A stretch of DNA of 64,000 nucleotides from Tribonema minus (taxonomy: Eukaryota; Sar; Xanthophyceae; Tribonematales; Tribonemataceae): positions 558,001-622,000 of the forward strand of contig JAFCMP010000379.1 of the NCBI GenBank assembly GCA_017506865.1, read 5' to 3'. Positions 63,647-64,000 of this stretch are shown piece after piece. Position numbers and translations under genes: made by a program. The first letter of the stretch is position 1. The number at the start of each line of letters is the position of its first letter. The notes below the pieces were generated by a model that worked only from the letters and a program-made list of their open reading frames with translations, did not search any database and had not been told where the DNA came from.

Positions 63647-64000
63647 GTGGACTTGCATTTGTAAAGGTGTTTCATTTACGCCTAAGATACAGGCTTAGCC
63701 TTCCGCGCTGCTGTCCTTGTAGCCAGCGCCGTCACCAGAACTAGCACCACATTGCTGCCACTGCCGCCAACATTTCTTGTGTCGCTGGCATTGTCGCTGA
63801 CATTGTCGAAAGGTTCACCACAAGGGGGAGGGTACGCCCCATGTGTTTTTGAGGGCAGGAGACACAATGAGGTTCTCACAGAGCACCTCATATTCGGCTT
63901 CAGTTTTAGCAATGTGAGCGTCATGTACCAGCCGCTGCCATGGAGGCAGCGTCAGATTGTCGCGCCAGGAAGCCTCGGCAATCTGCGCCTTCTCTTGCGG
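63647..64000 (-). mobile_element. 3' end of another retroelement with LINE B-type tail (cut by window edge)
   Basis: The last bases on the minus strand (CTTTACAAATGCAAGTCCAC followed by AAGTACATAAA) match the LINE B tail near 974-1000 at most positions. Upstream lies a 3' UTR of about 145 bp and the end of an ORF (63815-64000). The rest is outside the window. Confidence 0.55.
63815..64000 (-). CDS. C-terminal 61 codons of an ORF running off the window
   Basis: Open from the window edge to a TGA stop. It reads EASWRDNLTLPPWQRLVHDA, continues through an acidic helix and ends GVPSPLW. Position upstream of a LINE B-type tail suggests a retroelement ORF, but the sequence does not match the C-terminus of the LINE B ORF at 1052-7585 and I do not recognise the family. 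A spliced host exon is the alternative. Confidence 0.4.
   Translation of the reverse strand, partial: PQEKAQIAEASWRDNLTLPPWQRLVHDAHIAKTEAEYEVLCENLIVSPALKNTWGVPSPLW

Noticed and set aside
1..64000. CRISPR arrays, rRNA or bacterial operons
   Set aside because: No regularly spaced identical repeats with unique spacers, no rRNA sequence recognised, and the gene structure is eukaryotic.

Overview
The window looks like nuclear DNA of a green alga, probably Chlamydomonadales. It holds a CYP38/TLP40-type thylakoid-lumen immunophilin gene with 13 short exons and GTGAGT-like donors, GC-rich coding sequence with many CAG/GCA runs, and interstitial arrays of CCCTAA (human-type telomere repeat, known from some Chlamydomonadales clades). 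The order-level assignment is inference; a Haematococcus-like alga would fit but cannot be proved here.

Layout. 1-561: edge-truncated copy of a short non-autonomous retroelement. About 974-8720 (minus): an intact OTU protease + reverse transcriptase + restriction-like endonuclease retrotransposon (called LINE B here; ORF 1052-7585). 9014-20474 and 23650-39809: the two arms of a giant inverted repeat (about 10.65 kb of shared sequence per arm) around a 3.2 kb spacer. Each arm carries one private insertion: a 797 bp non-autonomous element in the left arm (12337-13133) and a full-length 5.5 kb retrotransposon (LINE A) in the right arm (30037-35540). The other arm keeps the empty site in each case. 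Genes present in both arms are a two-exon atypical protein kinase, a small membrane-protein gene fragment, an unidentified multi-exon gene, chromodomain relics and small DNA-transposon derivatives. The spacer holds a 102-codon two-exon gene, a 9 bp minisatellite, long G/C tracts and a 149 bp tandem duplication.

39810-58098 is mainly host sequence: a decayed LINE A tail, the complete CYP38-like gene (41734-48593, minus) and a divergent unidentified gene (exons 49841-57028, plus). The second gene has a 690 bp hAT-like element in one intron. A 1.95 kb tandem duplication, starting next to an interstitial telomeric array, has doubled one of its exons; the exon phases predict that only one copy can be used per transcript. 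58110-63635 (minus) is a second LINE A copy, differing from the first by three amino acids. It sits directly against the 3' end of another, edge-truncated element (63647-64000).

The unifying observation is that retroelement 3' ends in this window repeatedly abut the same target core, GTACA (usually AGTACATA). This holds for both LINE A copies, the non-autonomous element and a decayed LINE A tail, and probably for the LINE B-type tails. That fits a restriction-like endonuclease with sequence preference, shared or hijacked by several families.
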